A stretch of 64,000 nucleotides of DNA from Mucilaginibacter cryoferens (lineage in GTDB: Bacteria > Bacteroidota > Bacteroidia > Sphingobacteriales > Sphingobacteriaceae): NCBI RefSeq assembly GCF_014205845.1, contig NZ_JACHCR010000015.1, forward strand, positions 62,001-126,000, read 5' to 3'. This document shows positions 51,479-60,425 of the stretch, one piece after another. Made by a program: the position numbers and the translations under genes. Position 1 is the stretch's first letter, and each line of letters opens with the position of its first letter. The notes beneath the pieces were generated by a model. The model was not told the origin of the DNA. It did no database searches and saw only the letters and a list, made by a program, of their open reading frames with translations.

Positions 51479-53053
51479 ATGAAAAAGATATTTAAACTTT
51501 ACCTGCTTCCGGCATTTATGATACTGGCAGTAACCAGCTGTAAAAAAAGCTTCCAGGATTTAACGGTAAACACCAACGTACCAAACTCGGTTCCGGCTTC
51601 TCTGCTTTTTACAGGTTTATTAAGCAGCATGGTAGAAATGCCCGATAACTCAAAAGAGATCTATTGCCAGTATTATCTTTATAACTACGATTATTACGGC
51701 AATAACCGTTACGATTTTGGTAGCGGCGATAACTATTATACTAACCTTAAAAACGTTTTGGCGATGGAAGATCAGGCATTAAAAGCCGGGCAGCCAGCAC
51801 TAAATCAATACAGCGCGATCGCTAAATTCTTCAAAGCCTATTTTTTTAGTAAAATGAGTATGGAAGAAGGCGATATCCCTATGACTCAAGCTTTGCAAGG
51901 TTTAAAAAACCTCACCCCTGCTTATGATACTCAAAAAGCGGTTATGATACAATCACTGGCCTGGTTAGAAAGCGCAAACAGCGATTTGACTACGCTTATA
52001 GCTGCACAAAGCGATCCGCTTAAAGGTGATATTTATTTTGGTGGTGATTTGTTGAAATGGCAACAAGTGGTAAATACCTTCAGGATAAGGTTATTAGTAC
52101 AACTAAGCAAAAAAACTGCCGATATTGATGTTGTTGCACAGTTTGCGGCCATTGTTAATAACCCAACAAAATATCCGTTAATGGCTAGCGCCGCCGATAA
52201 TTTACAATATGTGTTTATTTCGCCAAGCAACTACTATCCACAAACACCAGATAACTTTGGTCAAAGTGGTTCAAGGCAAAATACATCATCTACCTATATT
52301 GGCATGCTTACCAATTTAAAAGATCCACGTGTTTATGTAACTGCCGAGCCTGCACGCTATGCTGTTGATACCTTAAAACAAAGCCCAACTTCATTTTCAT
52401 CATTCATAGGTGCCGATCCGGGTTTGGATTTAGGGGTAATGTATAACAATGCAGGGCTACAGAGATATTCATTCCTTAACCGTAAACGCTATTACTCTAC
52501 CTATACCGGCGAACCAAGCATTCAGGTAGGCTATGCCGAATTGATGTTTAATATTGCCGAAGGTATTAACCGTGGTTGGGTAGCAGGCAATGCCGATTCT
52601 TATTATCAAAAAGGTATTCAGGCATCATTTGATTATTATGGCATCCCAACAACTACAGGTACATTTACGGCATACTTTTATCGCCCGGGCTCAAAAAGCA
52701 CTGCAGATTTAAGTAACTATGATACTTACCCTATCACCGTTAACTTTGCTAACTATTATGCGCAACCCAGTGTTAAATACACGCCCGATGCAGCAGGTTT
52801 AAACAAAATTTTACAACAAAAATACCTGGCATTGTTCCGTCACTCTGGTTTAGAGTCGTATTTTACCTACCGTCGTACCGGTGTGCCAACCTTTACAACT
52901 GGCCCTGGTACAGGCAATAGCGGCCGTATAGCATCACGCTTCCAGTACCCGCAGGCAGAGCGCACTTCAAATACCGACAACTACAATAAAGCATTGGCCA
53001 GCCAGTTTGGTGGTAACGATGATATTAACGGTATCATGTACATTCTTAAATAA
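51479..53053 (+). CDS. SusD/RagB-family substrate-binding lipoprotein
   Basis: A 524-residue SusD-like_2 lipoprotein with lipobox LAVTSC, seven bases after SusC. The Met at 51479 starts the signal, though a Met two codons earlier is possible. Helical TPR-like regions (NQYSAIAKFFKAYFFSKMSMEEGDIPM; QVGYAELMFNIAEGINRGWV) are typical of the fold; the SusD end FRHSGLESYFTYRRTGVPTF and SRFQYPQAERTSNTDNYNKAL is also standard. It forms the lid over SusC and binds the ligand at the cell surface. Confidence 0.93.
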   Translation: MKKIFKLYLLPAFMILAVTSCKKSFQDLTVNTNVPNSVPASLLFTGLLSSMVEMPDNSKEIYCQYYLYNYDYYGNNRYDFGSGDNYYTNLKNVLAMEDQALKAGQPALNQYSAIAKFFKAYFFSKMSMEEGDIPMTQALQGLKNLTPAYDTQKAVMIQSLAWLESANSDLTTLIAAQSDPLKGDIYFGGDLLKWQQVVNTFRIRLLVQLSKKTADIDVVAQFAAIVNNPTKYPLMASAADNLQYVFISPSNYYPQTPDNFGQSGSRQNTSSTYIGMLTNLKDPRVYVTAEPARYAVDTLKQSPTSFSSFIGADPGLDLGVMYNNAGLQRYSFLNRKRYYSTYTGEPSIQVGYAELMFNIAEGINRGWVAGNADSYYQKGIQASFDYYGIPTTTGTFTAYFYRPGSKSTADLSNYDTYPITVNFANYYAQPSVKYTPDAAGLNKILQQKYLALFRHSGLESYFTYRRTGVPTFTTGPGTGNSGRIASRFQYPQAERTSNTDNYNKALASQFGGNDDINGIMYILK

Positions 53054-53077
53054 CCAAACATAATTATAGCATCAATT

Positions 53078-53109
53078 AATAAAGGCTCCTAACCGGGGCC
53101 TTTATTTTT
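53078..53109 (+). terminator. rho-independent terminator after susD
   Basis: Stem AATAAAGG-C / G-GCCTTTATT with a loop of about 10 bases, followed by TTTTA, in the gap between SusD and the phosphodiesterase gene. Read-through to the downstream genes may be partial. Confidence 0.7.
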
Positions 53110-53122
53110 AACCCAAAAACCT

Positions 53123-54220
53123 ATGAAAAAGCTCATTGTAATTTTATTGCTTGCTGCATCTTTTAGCAACCTGTTTGCCCAGCAGCACAAAACCCAAAAC
53201 GTTATTATTGTAACCATTGATGGCCTGCGCTGGCAGGAAGTTTTCCGCGGTGCCGACTCAGCCCTTATCAACTCCAACGATACCCAGGATAAGGATGTCG
53301 TGCGTAAAAACTTCTGGACTGCCGATGTTACCGAGCGCCGTAAAAAACTAATGCCTTTTATATGGTCGGCAGTTGTTGAGCAGGGGCAGCTATATGGCAA
53401 CCGCGATAAAGGCAGTAAGGACGAAGTAGCTAACCCGTACCATTTCTCGTACCCGGGCTATAATGAGATATTTACCGGCTTTGCCGCCCCCAAAATGAAC
53501 ACCAATGAGCCGGTTACTAACCCTAACATGAACTTGCTGGAGTTTTTAAATAAACAAAAAGGTTTCGAAAACAAGGTGGCCACATTTGCATCATGGGAAA
53601 GATTTACCCAGATATTAAATGCACCACGCTCTGGTATGCTCATAAACGCCGGCTTTATGCCTTTAAGTGTGCCGGGGATGAACGACCGTTTGCAACACCT
53701 TAATGAATTACAATTAGAGGCGCCACGTTACATCAGTGACTCTACAAGGATTGACTTTTTAACTTTTGAGTTTGCCAAAACATACCTCAAACAATTTAAG
53801 CCACGTGCTTTATATCTTTCTTTTGACGAGCCAGACGACCTTGCTCACGCAGGTAACTATAAATTTTATCTGGATCGTGTACACCAGGAAGATGCCTTTA
53901 TAAGGCAACTGTGGAATTATATTCAAACCAACCCTACCTATAAAGATAAAACCACCCTAATACTCACCTGCGATCATGGCCGTGGCGATGTACCTTTAAC
54001 TAAATGGCACGATCACGGAAGTGATGTAGCACATTCTGAACAAACCTGGTTTGCTGTTATTGGCCCCGATTCGCCTGCGGCCGGCGAAATGACACTACCC
54101 GTAACTACCTATCATAAACAGCTGGCACAAACTATTGCCAACCTGTTGGGCTTAGATTTTAAGGCCGCCGCAGGGCACCAGGTTGGTGACCCCATAAAAA
54201 GTGTTACCACAGGAAAATAA
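53123..54220 (+). CDS. alkaline-phosphatase-superfamily phosphodiesterase, exported
   Basis: A 365-residue enzyme with a signal peptide (KKLIVILLLAASFSNLFAQ). The metal and nucleophile motifs are those of the nucleotide-pyrophosphatase branch: VTIDGLRWQEVF (Asp), FSYPGYNEIFTGF (Thr or Ser nucleophile region), SFDEPDDLAHAG (Asp, His), LILTCDHGRGD (Asp-His) and HDHGSDVAHSEQTWF (His). It could hydrolyse a phosphodiester or phosphonate ester in the periplasm. Its position after SusC/SusD suggests that it processes the imported substrate. Confidence 0.85.
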   Translation: MKKLIVILLLAASFSNLFAQQHKTQNVIIVTIDGLRWQEVFRGADSALINSNDTQDKDVVRKNFWTADVTERRKKLMPFIWSAVVEQGQLYGNRDKGSKDEVANPYHFSYPGYNEIFTGFAAPKMNTNEPVTNPNMNLLEFLNKQKGFENKVATFASWERFTQILNAPRSGMLINAGFMPLSVPGMNDRLQHLNELQLEAPRYISDSTRIDFLTFEFAKTYLKQFKPRALYLSFDEPDDLAHAGNYKFYLDRVHQEDAFIRQLWNYIQTNPTYKDKTTLILTCDHGRGDVPLTKWHDHGSDVAHSEQTWFAVIGPDSPAAGEMTLPVTTYHKQLAQTIANLLGLDFKAAAGHQVGDPIKSVTTGK

Positions 54221-54249
54221 TTTTTAATAATAAAATACACCGTAATTTA

Positions 54250-55068
54250 ATGCGCATCTTCTTAGCACTCCCAATACTTGCCATGCTGTCTGTAACAGAT
54301 GGCTGGCAACCTAATGCAGCCCCAAAATCAAAACATAAATTTATAGTAGCGTCTCATCGCGGCGACCACATCATCTACCCCGAAAACACGCTGGCGGCCT
54401 ACCAGGAAGCCATTAAAAACGAGGCTGATTATGTGGAGATAGACCTACGCACTACCAAAGATGGCGAACTGGTAAGCATGCACGATGGCCTGGTAAACCG
54501 CATGACCAATGGCAAAGGCAACATCAAAGACCAAACACTTGCAGAATTGGAACAACTGATAATAAGAAGCAGGGATACCACCGATAAAACCGTATACCGT
54601 ATCCCCACCTTTAAACAGATACTCGCGGCTTGTAAAAACAAGATCAACATTTACCTTGATTTTAAAGCTGCCGACCCGGAGCAGGCCTACCAAATGATAA
54701 AACAATATGGTATGGAAAAGCAGGTATTGGTTTATATTAACAGCCCTGATCAATTTACCGGCTGGCGCAAAGCAGCACCACAAATGCCCCTGATGCTCAG
54801 CATGCCCGATAGTGTTAAAAACACAACCGCCATGACCCGTTTTATAGAACAACATCACCCCGACATCCTCGACGGTTCTTACAGCCAGTACACTAACGAG
54901 ATGGTTACCCTTGCAGCGCAATATCACATCCCTGTTTGGCCCGATATTCAAAGTGCCGGCGAAGGCCCCAACGATTGGAACAAAGCACAGGATAAAGGCC
55001 TGCGCGGCCTGCAAACAGACCACCCGGCTGCACTGGTGAAGTTTTTGAAAGAAAAGGGGTTGAGGTAA
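54250..55068 (+). CDS. glycerophosphodiester phosphodiesterase, exported
   Basis: A 272-residue GDPD-family enzyme with a signal-like N-terminus (RIFLALPILAMLSVTDGW). Motifs: SHRGDHIIYPENTLAAY (catalytic His, Arg, Glu), YVEIDLRTTKDGELVSMHD (metal acids and second His), IYLDFKAADPEQAYQ and LQTDHPAALVKFL at the end. It splits glycerophosphodiesters to glycerol-3-phosphate and an alcohol, and so complements the phospholipase and phosphodiesterase in head-group release. 29 bases after the phosphodiesterase gene, so cotranscription is likely. Confidence 0.9.
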   Translation: MRIFLALPILAMLSVTDGWQPNAAPKSKHKFIVASHRGDHIIYPENTLAAYQEAIKNEADYVEIDLRTTKDGELVSMHDGLVNRMTNGKGNIKDQTLAELEQLIIRSRDTTDKTVYRIPTFKQILAACKNKINIYLDFKAADPEQAYQMIKQYGMEKQVLVYINSPDQFTGWRKAAPQMPLMLSMPDSVKNTTAMTRFIEQHHPDILDGSYSQYTNEMVTLAAQYHIPVWPDIQSAGEGPNDWNKAQDKGLRGLQTDHPAALVKFLKEKGLR

Positions 55069-55124
55069 AAAAGCAGCAATTACCAACTATAGTGTGATTA
55101 TAGCTTAATTGCAAACTTCCCCTA

Positions 55125-55158
55125 ACAAAAACAGCCCTTCGCTAACCAGGCGAAGGGC
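55125..55158 (-). terminator. rho-independent terminator of the HmuY gene
   Basis: Minus-strand stem GCCCTTCGC / GCGAAGGGC with a seven-base loop, followed by TGTTTTTGTT, 22 bases past the HmuY stop. Confidence 0.85.
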
Positions 55159-55180
55159 ATTGTTAACCAACTAAAAAACA

Positions 55181-55786
55181 CTATTTAAAGCTTGTGGTAC
55201 CATCGCCCTGGTAAGCAAAACGGAAGGTGTAAAATTTTGATGCCGGCCTGGTGGTCAGATCGGCAAAAGTAGCGGTGGTGGTATTGGGGTTACCTTTGTA
55301 GTAACTCAGTATCTCTACCTTGGCATAGCTACCGGTGCTGGTTTTAATAACCAATATTTTACCGGGCACTGTAAGTATAGCGTGCTGCGGTTCTGTTGTA
55401 GCAGTGTAGGTATACCAGCCGGTTATGGCGTTGGCACCTGTTGCATCAGCTTTGTAACCATCGGCAGGCGCAGTTAACAGCGTTTCAAAACTGCTGCTTA
55501 CCACCTGGGCCTGGGTTGTACCCGTACCAGATGTACCGCTGTTTACAAATATGCTGGTGCTTTTAAATTTAATATCCCATTTGTTGGTGGCTGTATCGGC
55601 ACCGGTTATTTGCGCGCCGGTGGCCAGGCTGTAATAAACGGTTCCGGCAGATCCGTCCAGATCTGCAACTGTTTTGGTTGTTAGTTTACTTGTAACAGGG
55701 GTTGGCGTGTTATTATTTTTACTGCATGATGCCAGTAAAATAATAGAGCTGCTAAATGCCAATGATAGAGTTGTTAATTTGTTCAT
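55181..55786 (-). CDS. HmuY-family lipoprotein
   Basis: A 201-residue protein with a lipoprotein signal (LAFSSSIILLASC, lipobox LASC). It has the HmuY layout: VYYSLATGAQITGADTATNKWDIKFKSTSIFVNSG, ILVIKTSTGSYAKVEILSYYKGNP and FYTFRFAYQ at the end. HmuY of Porphyromonas binds haem at the cell surface and passes it to the TonB receptor HmuR. Here it lies 122 bases downstream of a TonB receptor in the same direction, so a haem- or iron-uptake pair is likely. The haem-binding His residues of HmuY are not evident in this protein. Confidence 0.85.
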   Translation of the reverse strand: MNKLTTLSLAFSSSIILLASCSKNNNTPTPVTSKLTTKTVADLDGSAGTVYYSLATGAQITGADTATNKWDIKFKSTSIFVNSGTSGTGTTQAQVVSSSFETLLTAPADGYKADATGANAITGWYTYTATTEPQHAILTVPGKILVIKTSTGSYAKVEILSYYKGNPNTTTATFADLTTRPASKFYTFRFAYQGDGTTSFK

Positions 55787-55908
55787 GTGATTTTTTGTAT
55801 TTGAATATTTAATAGTTTGTTATTTAAGTTCGTTTTTACCGCCCCAGTCTACTCTCAGGATCAGCGCATTAGTCTTAAGCTTTATGCCTTCTGTTTTTAG
55901 CTTTCTCC

Positions 55909-58002
55909 TTATTTTCCGCCAAAATTGTAAGCCACACCTGCGTAAATAAGCCGGCCGGGCAGGTTTAGTATCACCAGGCTATCTTTATAGTTGAGCAGGT
56001 TTTGGGCAGTAAGCTGCACCCTTATGGCATCGTTCATAAATAATTTAGAGAGCGACGCGTTTACCAGCACATAGCCTTTGGTGTACTCGTCGTCGCGGTT
56101 TACAATGCCATTGCCATCGGTATCTTTATAGCCATACCTGCCCCGGTAAATAGCACGAATAGATGCATTGATAGCAGTCTTTTCGTCAAGGTAGTTTACC
56201 CGCACGTTGTAGGTATATTTAGATCTGCCTAAAAGACCGCCATATTCGCTGCGTTTTAAAACCCGGGTTTGGTTGGTCTCCGGATCTTTGGTAAAAACCT
56301 GGCCGGCTTTTATCTGGTTAAGTACGTCCTGATCATAAGCTTCGAGGTATTGGATACCACCGGCAATTTGCAGGGGCTTAAAAAGCTGGTAGCTTAAGTC
56401 GGTTTCTATTCCCTGGGTAAATACCTTGTTAAGATTAAAATACGAGAAAACCGACTGCCCGTTTGTTTTTATGGCGATGGCCGCTGTCTCTATCAGGTTA
56501 CTAATATTATTGCGGAACACGTTGGCCGTCCAATACAATTTATCGGCCGGTTTGTAGCGAAAACCGAAGTTAAATGAGGTAGAACTTTCGGCATTTAACC
56601 TTTTGAGGGTAGATGGATCTATCAGCACAGTTTCTATCTGCCCTGTCTGCTGCAGGCGCTTGATCCCGGCGTTGGCTTCCTCATACCCAAAAACACTGTA
56701 ACCAACTTCGGCATTGGTAAAGTTTAAATAGAGCTGGCGAAAATCTGGCGCTTTGTAACCTTTACCCACCGAACCCAATATGGTGAGTTTAGGACTTAGC
56801 GCATAACTTGCCGCCAGCTTAGGGCTAAACTGCGATTTGTAAACGCTGTGGGCATCGTACCTGCCCCCCGCAATAATATCCAGCTGTTTTACGGGTATCC
56901 AATCGGCCTGAAAGTAGCCGTAGCCCGAGGTGAATGATTGCTGTTTGGTATAGCGGGTAGCCGCTACGGTTTCGTACTGCCCCCCCGCCCCGGCGGTTAT
57001 CTTCAGGTTATCCAACAATGAATAATCGTTCTGAATTTCGGCCCGGTTAAAGGTTTGATTAAAATAAGTTTCATCGTAAACTTCGCCATTATCCTCGTAC
57101 CGGATATCTGATTTGGTTTTATAGGTTGAGCGGTAAAGCTGCAATACCAATACATCTTTTTTGCTGAAGCGGTGCGTAATTACCGGGGCTATGTTAAAAT
57201 CCTTTTCGGTGCCCTTACCGGCGCCGTAGCGGGTATCAACCAAAAAGCGACTATCCTGATCATTGGTGTAATACCTTACCGATAACTTAACGCTGGTATT
57301 ATCATCAAACCTGTAAGCCGTTTTACCATTAAAAGTATAACCTTCAAACGGCGATACCGTTGGAATACCCGATGATGGCTGCAAGGTATAACCGCCGCTA
57401 CTGTAACGGTTGGCAAAGCCCGAGATGTAAAACTTATCTGTTTTATAGGCCGAATTTAAGCTTACATCGACCGTTTTGTTGGTACCGTACCTGCCCGATA
57501 AACCGCCCGAAAAGCCTTTGGCCGGCTCGCTGGTAATAATGTTTACCACGCCGGCCATAGCTTCGGAACCATAAAGGGAAGATGTAGGGCCTTTAACAAT
57601 TTCAACACGATGTATATTGTTTGTTGTGATGCGCGATAGCTCAAAAACACCCGTGGTACGGCCTATCAGCGGCAAGCCATCTATCAGTATCAAGGTATAA
57701 GCCGGATCGAAGCCCTGGATCTGGATACCCTGGCCGTGCGGATCGTCAAGGATGGTTATCCCGGTTTGCTCAGATAGCACCTCATTCAGCCGTACTAAGC
57801 CTTTTTTCTTTATCTCTTCTGCGGTAATGCGGGTAATGGGAATGGGCACCTGTTGCAGGCTCTTAAGGGTACGGGTGCCGGTAATAACCACCTCTTTCAA
57901 CTGCTTTGTGCTGGTATCTTTTTTTAACGTATCACGCTTTTGTGCCTGTGACTGGATGGAAATAAAAACGGTTAGCAGGAAAAAAGAAATATAAATTCGC
58001 AT
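55909..58002 (-). CDS. TonB-dependent receptor
   Basis: A 697-residue outer-membrane receptor. Signal peptide (IYISFFLLTVFISIQSQAQ), TonB box region LKEVVITGTRTL, plug (~45-160: GLVRLNEVLSEQTGITILDDPHGQGIQIQGF, IDGLPLIGR, VEIVKGPTSSLYGSEAMAGVVNIIT) and a 22-strand barrel to the end (LPGRLIYAGVAYNFGGK). The plug is of the colicin I/haem receptor class. HmuY lies downstream and an AraC regulator is divergent, consistent with haem or siderophore import under iron limitation. Confidence 0.9.
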   Translation of the reverse strand: MRIYISFFLLTVFISIQSQAQKRDTLKKDTSTKQLKEVVITGTRTLKSLQQVPIPITRITAEEIKKKGLVRLNEVLSEQTGITILDDPHGQGIQIQGFDPAYTLILIDGLPLIGRTTGVFELSRITTNNIHRVEIVKGPTSSLYGSEAMAGVVNIITSEPAKGFSGGLSGRYGTNKTVDVSLNSAYKTDKFYISGFANRYSSGGYTLQPSSGIPTVSPFEGYTFNGKTAYRFDDNTSVKLSVRYYTNDQDSRFLVDTRYGAGKGTEKDFNIAPVITHRFSKKDVLVLQLYRSTYKTKSDIRYEDNGEVYDETYFNQTFNRAEIQNDYSLLDNLKITAGAGGQYETVAATRYTKQQSFTSGYGYFQADWIPVKQLDIIAGGRYDAHSVYKSQFSPKLAASYALSPKLTILGSVGKGYKAPDFRQLYLNFTNAEVGYSVFGYEEANAGIKRLQQTGQIETVLIDPSTLKRLNAESSTSFNFGFRYKPADKLYWTANVFRNNISNLIETAAIAIKTNGQSVFSYFNLNKVFTQGIETDLSYQLFKPLQIAGGIQYLEAYDQDVLNQIKAGQVFTKDPETNQTRVLKRSEYGGLLGRSKYTYNVRVNYLDEKTAINASIRAIYRGRYGYKDTDGNGIVNRDDEYTKGYVLVNASLSKLFMNDAIRVQLTAQNLLNYKDSLVILNLPGRLIYAGVAYNFGGK

Positions 58003-58030
58003 TTATTTAGACTAATTAAAAATAATGATG

Positions 58031-58097
58031 CAAATTTGTGGTATTCCTGAGATGTTTAGTCAACGTTAAACGGATTGAAAACAACGCCAAACGGATT
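58031..58097. promoter_or_regulatory. divergent control region with 21-bp-spaced direct repeat
   Basis: Two copies of AACGnnAAACGGATT, at 58062-58076 and 58083-58097, start 21 bases apart, two helical turns, as for AraC-family proteins. On the minus strand a CAAATTTG -7-like box lies at 58031-58038 before the TonB receptor gene. The repeats end two bases before the AraC start codon. Likely the binding site of the AraC protein. Confidence 0.6.
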
Positions 58098-58099
58098 TT

Positions 58100-59089
58100 A
58101 TGCGCATTACCTTTACATCACCATCACAAAAAAATGAAGCTTTAGCTATAGAATGCCCCGAAGACTACAGTAGCGAGCAACTGCCAGAACGCAGTTTTGA
58201 GCTGCCCCTTCTGTTTGGTGAACTACATCTTCGGCAAAACTTGTTAAACGGTGCAAGCATTATTTTAACGGAGTTGGATGTTAAAAAAACTTCAAAAGTT
58301 AAAATAGTCTGTGATGGCTTTTGTTGGATAATGAATTTTGTAATAGGTGGCGAGGCAGAGATAAATATACAGGGAAAAGAATTTAAGTTAACCGATGGCC
58401 GTTATCATACTTTTTATACGTCGTTATTTAACGCCGACATTTGTTGCAGGCATAAATGCCGCCTGCTCACAATTTGCCTTAGTCGAAATTTCATAAAAAA
58501 GATATTTGGAGGTGATGAGTTACCCCATAGGTCTATGGGTAATGTTGAGGGCCAAATTACATCTATAACCAAAGGCATTTACTTAAAAGGGCGGCTTGAA
58601 CATTTACTGAATGATATTTTGAACGCCGGACAGCAGTCATATATTAAACGCATTTTTTTAGAGGCAAAAATATTGGAGCTACTCTCCTATCAACTGCAAC
58701 AATTAGAAAACAGCCCCGCACCCGCAGAAAACCTCAATACCGATGATAAAGCCCGACTGCACGAAGCCCGGTTACTGGTAGAGCAAAACCTGAAAACGCC
58801 CTGTTCTTTAATAGAACTTTCCCGCAAAACCGGACTAAATGATTTTAAACTCAAAAAAGGGTTTAAAATATTGTTTGGCAATACGGTATTTGGTTACCTG
58901 GGCGAACTACGCATGACCACCGCCTACCAGCTGCTCCAAAACGGCCAACGCGTAAGCACAGTGGCCGAAACCGTAGGCTATAGAAATCCACACCACTTTA
59001 CGGCCGCCTTTAAAAAGCGGTATAAGATATTGCCCAGCCAGGTAATGCAAATGGTATTTTTACTGATTAATTGGGGGTGGTGTGTATAG
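58100..59089 (+). CDS. AraC-family regulator (PchR-like)
   Basis: A 329-residue regulator with an N-terminal cupin-like sensing domain (~1-200) and a C-terminal pair of HTHs (~215-320): CSLIELSRKTGLNDFKLKKGFKILFGNTVFGYLGELRMTTAYQLL and VSTVAETVGYRNPHHFTAAFKKRYKILPSQ. The spacing in the second half matches PchR-like iron-siderophore regulators. It is divergent from the TonB receptor and probably activates it when the ligand is present. Confidence 0.88.
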   Translation: MRITFTSPSQKNEALAIECPEDYSSEQLPERSFELPLLFGELHLRQNLLNGASIILTELDVKKTSKVKIVCDGFCWIMNFVIGGEAEINIQGKEFKLTDGRYHTFYTSLFNADICCRHKCRLLTICLSRNFIKKIFGGDELPHRSMGNVEGQITSITKGIYLKGRLEHLLNDILNAGQQSYIKRIFLEAKILELLSYQLQQLENSPAPAENLNTDDKARLHEARLLVEQNLKTPCSLIELSRKTGLNDFKLKKGFKILFGNTVFGYLGELRMTTAYQLLQNGQRVSTVAETVGYRNPHHFTAAFKKRYKILPSQVMQMVFLLINWGWCV

Positions 59090-59124
59090 GCTATACTAAA
59101 CAAACTTTTCTCATCTACGTTCAT

Positions 59125-60339
59125 TTAAACTAATTTCATTTCAAGAATAAAATCAGCCTCACTTTTTATAAAGCTGTCAGATGTCCAAAGCATTCTTTTA
59201 AGTCTTTCTTTTTTTATCTTATCTGGAAATAGCTTATTATAATTATCCCGGTATTGATTTAAATATTCAAGCTCTTCAGCCTTGTTGACCAATCTGTCCA
59301 CAATTATTTCAGTAGGTCCCAATTCAATACCAATCCATCGTCTTTTTTTAAGTTCGGCTACCAAATAAGTAGTTCCGGCCCCGCCAAATGGGTCAAATAT
59401 TACATCTCCTTCATTTGAAGCCATTTCTATAATACGATCAAGGAGTTTTATCGACAATTCATTCGCATCTTTCCTTTTTTTATATTTGGCATGTCTGACG
59501 GGTGGAATATCATACCAAACATCTGCCATATTTATTCCCTTCGGATTCATTTTGTCTTTATAGCCCCCGTAATCGCGTAACTCTTTAAAACAATGGGGGC
59601 AAGTATCCATTTTAAGGCGATCTGGTTTAAAAACAGAAGGTTTTTCTTGTTTTACATAATACAACAAGGAATAATGAGACGGATATAACTTAGACGAAAT
59701 TGGTAAAGAATATTTAATATCCACAGATATCCAATGACGGAAAGAGAGCCGGTGATTTAAAAATTCACTAAAATAGGTGTTCCATTTTGGTAGATTCCAA
59801 AGAAAAAGACTACCACCGGGTTTTAGTATGCGTATACATTCAGACAACCACTGCTCTGTCCATCCAATATATTCAACAGAAGAAACATTGTCATCCATAT
59901 TTGATGGATATAATTTGGATAAATTAAAGGGAGGATCCGCAAAAACTAAATCAACTGAATTGCTTTGCATACCTGCCATTAAACTAAGGCAATCTCCCTC
60001 AAATAGTTCACCTAAAGTAGTCCGAAAAACGGCCTTATGATTTTCTAATTTAGGCGTTTCGGGTACAGTTATATCTTTTGCAATTTCGGATGCACGCTGA
60101 CTTAGCAAGTCTTTCAATTCCTGACTATAAACCCCCATTCCAATCATAATTTGAAATTGATTTATACCAAAAAAAGCAGCTATTATAACTAACTCATTAC
60201 TTGGTGGCAATATGCCATTATCATTGTAAAAAAGTAAAGATTTTGTGGAGATTCCAATTTTGTGAGCAATTTCCTGTAGGTTCTTTTTATCGTCCCTATT
60301 TATCCCTAAAACCTGGAAGAATCCGCTTTTTTCCTTCAT
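59125..60339 (-). CDS. DNA methyltransferase of the BamHI type (predicted N4-cytosine)
   Basis: A 404-residue beta-class DNA methyltransferase. The catalytic motif IV is VDLVFADPPFNL (~131-142), followed by the target-recognition region and then motif I, FDPFGGAGTTYLVAELKKRRWIGIEL (~305-330), the beta order. LKPGGSLFLWNLPKWN fits the BamHI group. A CPHC zinc knuckle lies in the middle. The N-terminal ~80 residues look like a DNA-binding extension. The start at 60339 is an ATG; a TTG at 60357 is less likely. It is divergent from the C protein and endonuclease genes and protects against that endonuclease. Confidence 0.85.
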   Translation of the reverse strand: MKEKSGFFQVLGINRDDKKNLQEIAHKIGISTKSLLFYNDNGILPPSNELVIIAAFFGINQFQIMIGMGVYSQELKDLLSQRASEIAKDITVPETPKLENHKAVFRTTLGELFEGDCLSLMAGMQSNSVDLVFADPPFNLSKLYPSNMDDNVSSVEYIGWTEQWLSECIRILKPGGSLFLWNLPKWNTYFSEFLNHRLSFRHWISVDIKYSLPISSKLYPSHYSLLYYVKQEKPSVFKPDRLKMDTCPHCFKELRDYGGYKDKMNPKGINMADVWYDIPPVRHAKYKKRKDANELSIKLLDRIIEMASNEGDVIFDPFGGAGTTYLVAELKKRRWIGIELGPTEIIVDRLVNKAEELEYLNQYRDNYNKLFPDKIKKERLKRMLWTSDSFIKSEADFILEMKLV

Positions 60340-60376
60340 AAAACTAATATACTTCAAATATACAACAAAGTAATGA

Positions 60377-60388
60377 AGACTATAGTCT
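60377..60388. promoter_or_regulatory. C-box candidate of the restriction-modification system
   Basis: A perfect 12-base palindrome AGACTATAGTCT in the 86-base gap between the methyltransferase and C-protein start codons. Its core GACTATAGTC matches the GACT..AGTC form of known C-protein operators. Confidence 0.7.
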
Positions 60389-60425
60389 GTTGTAGTGATA
60401 AACTAAAAAGTTCAACTTGCCGTCC

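Noticed and set aside
48181..53053. Glycan utilisation locus
   Set aside because: No glycoside hydrolase, polysaccharide lyase, ECF sigma/anti-sigma or HTCS gene lies nearby; all neighbours act on phosphate or phosphonate esters.
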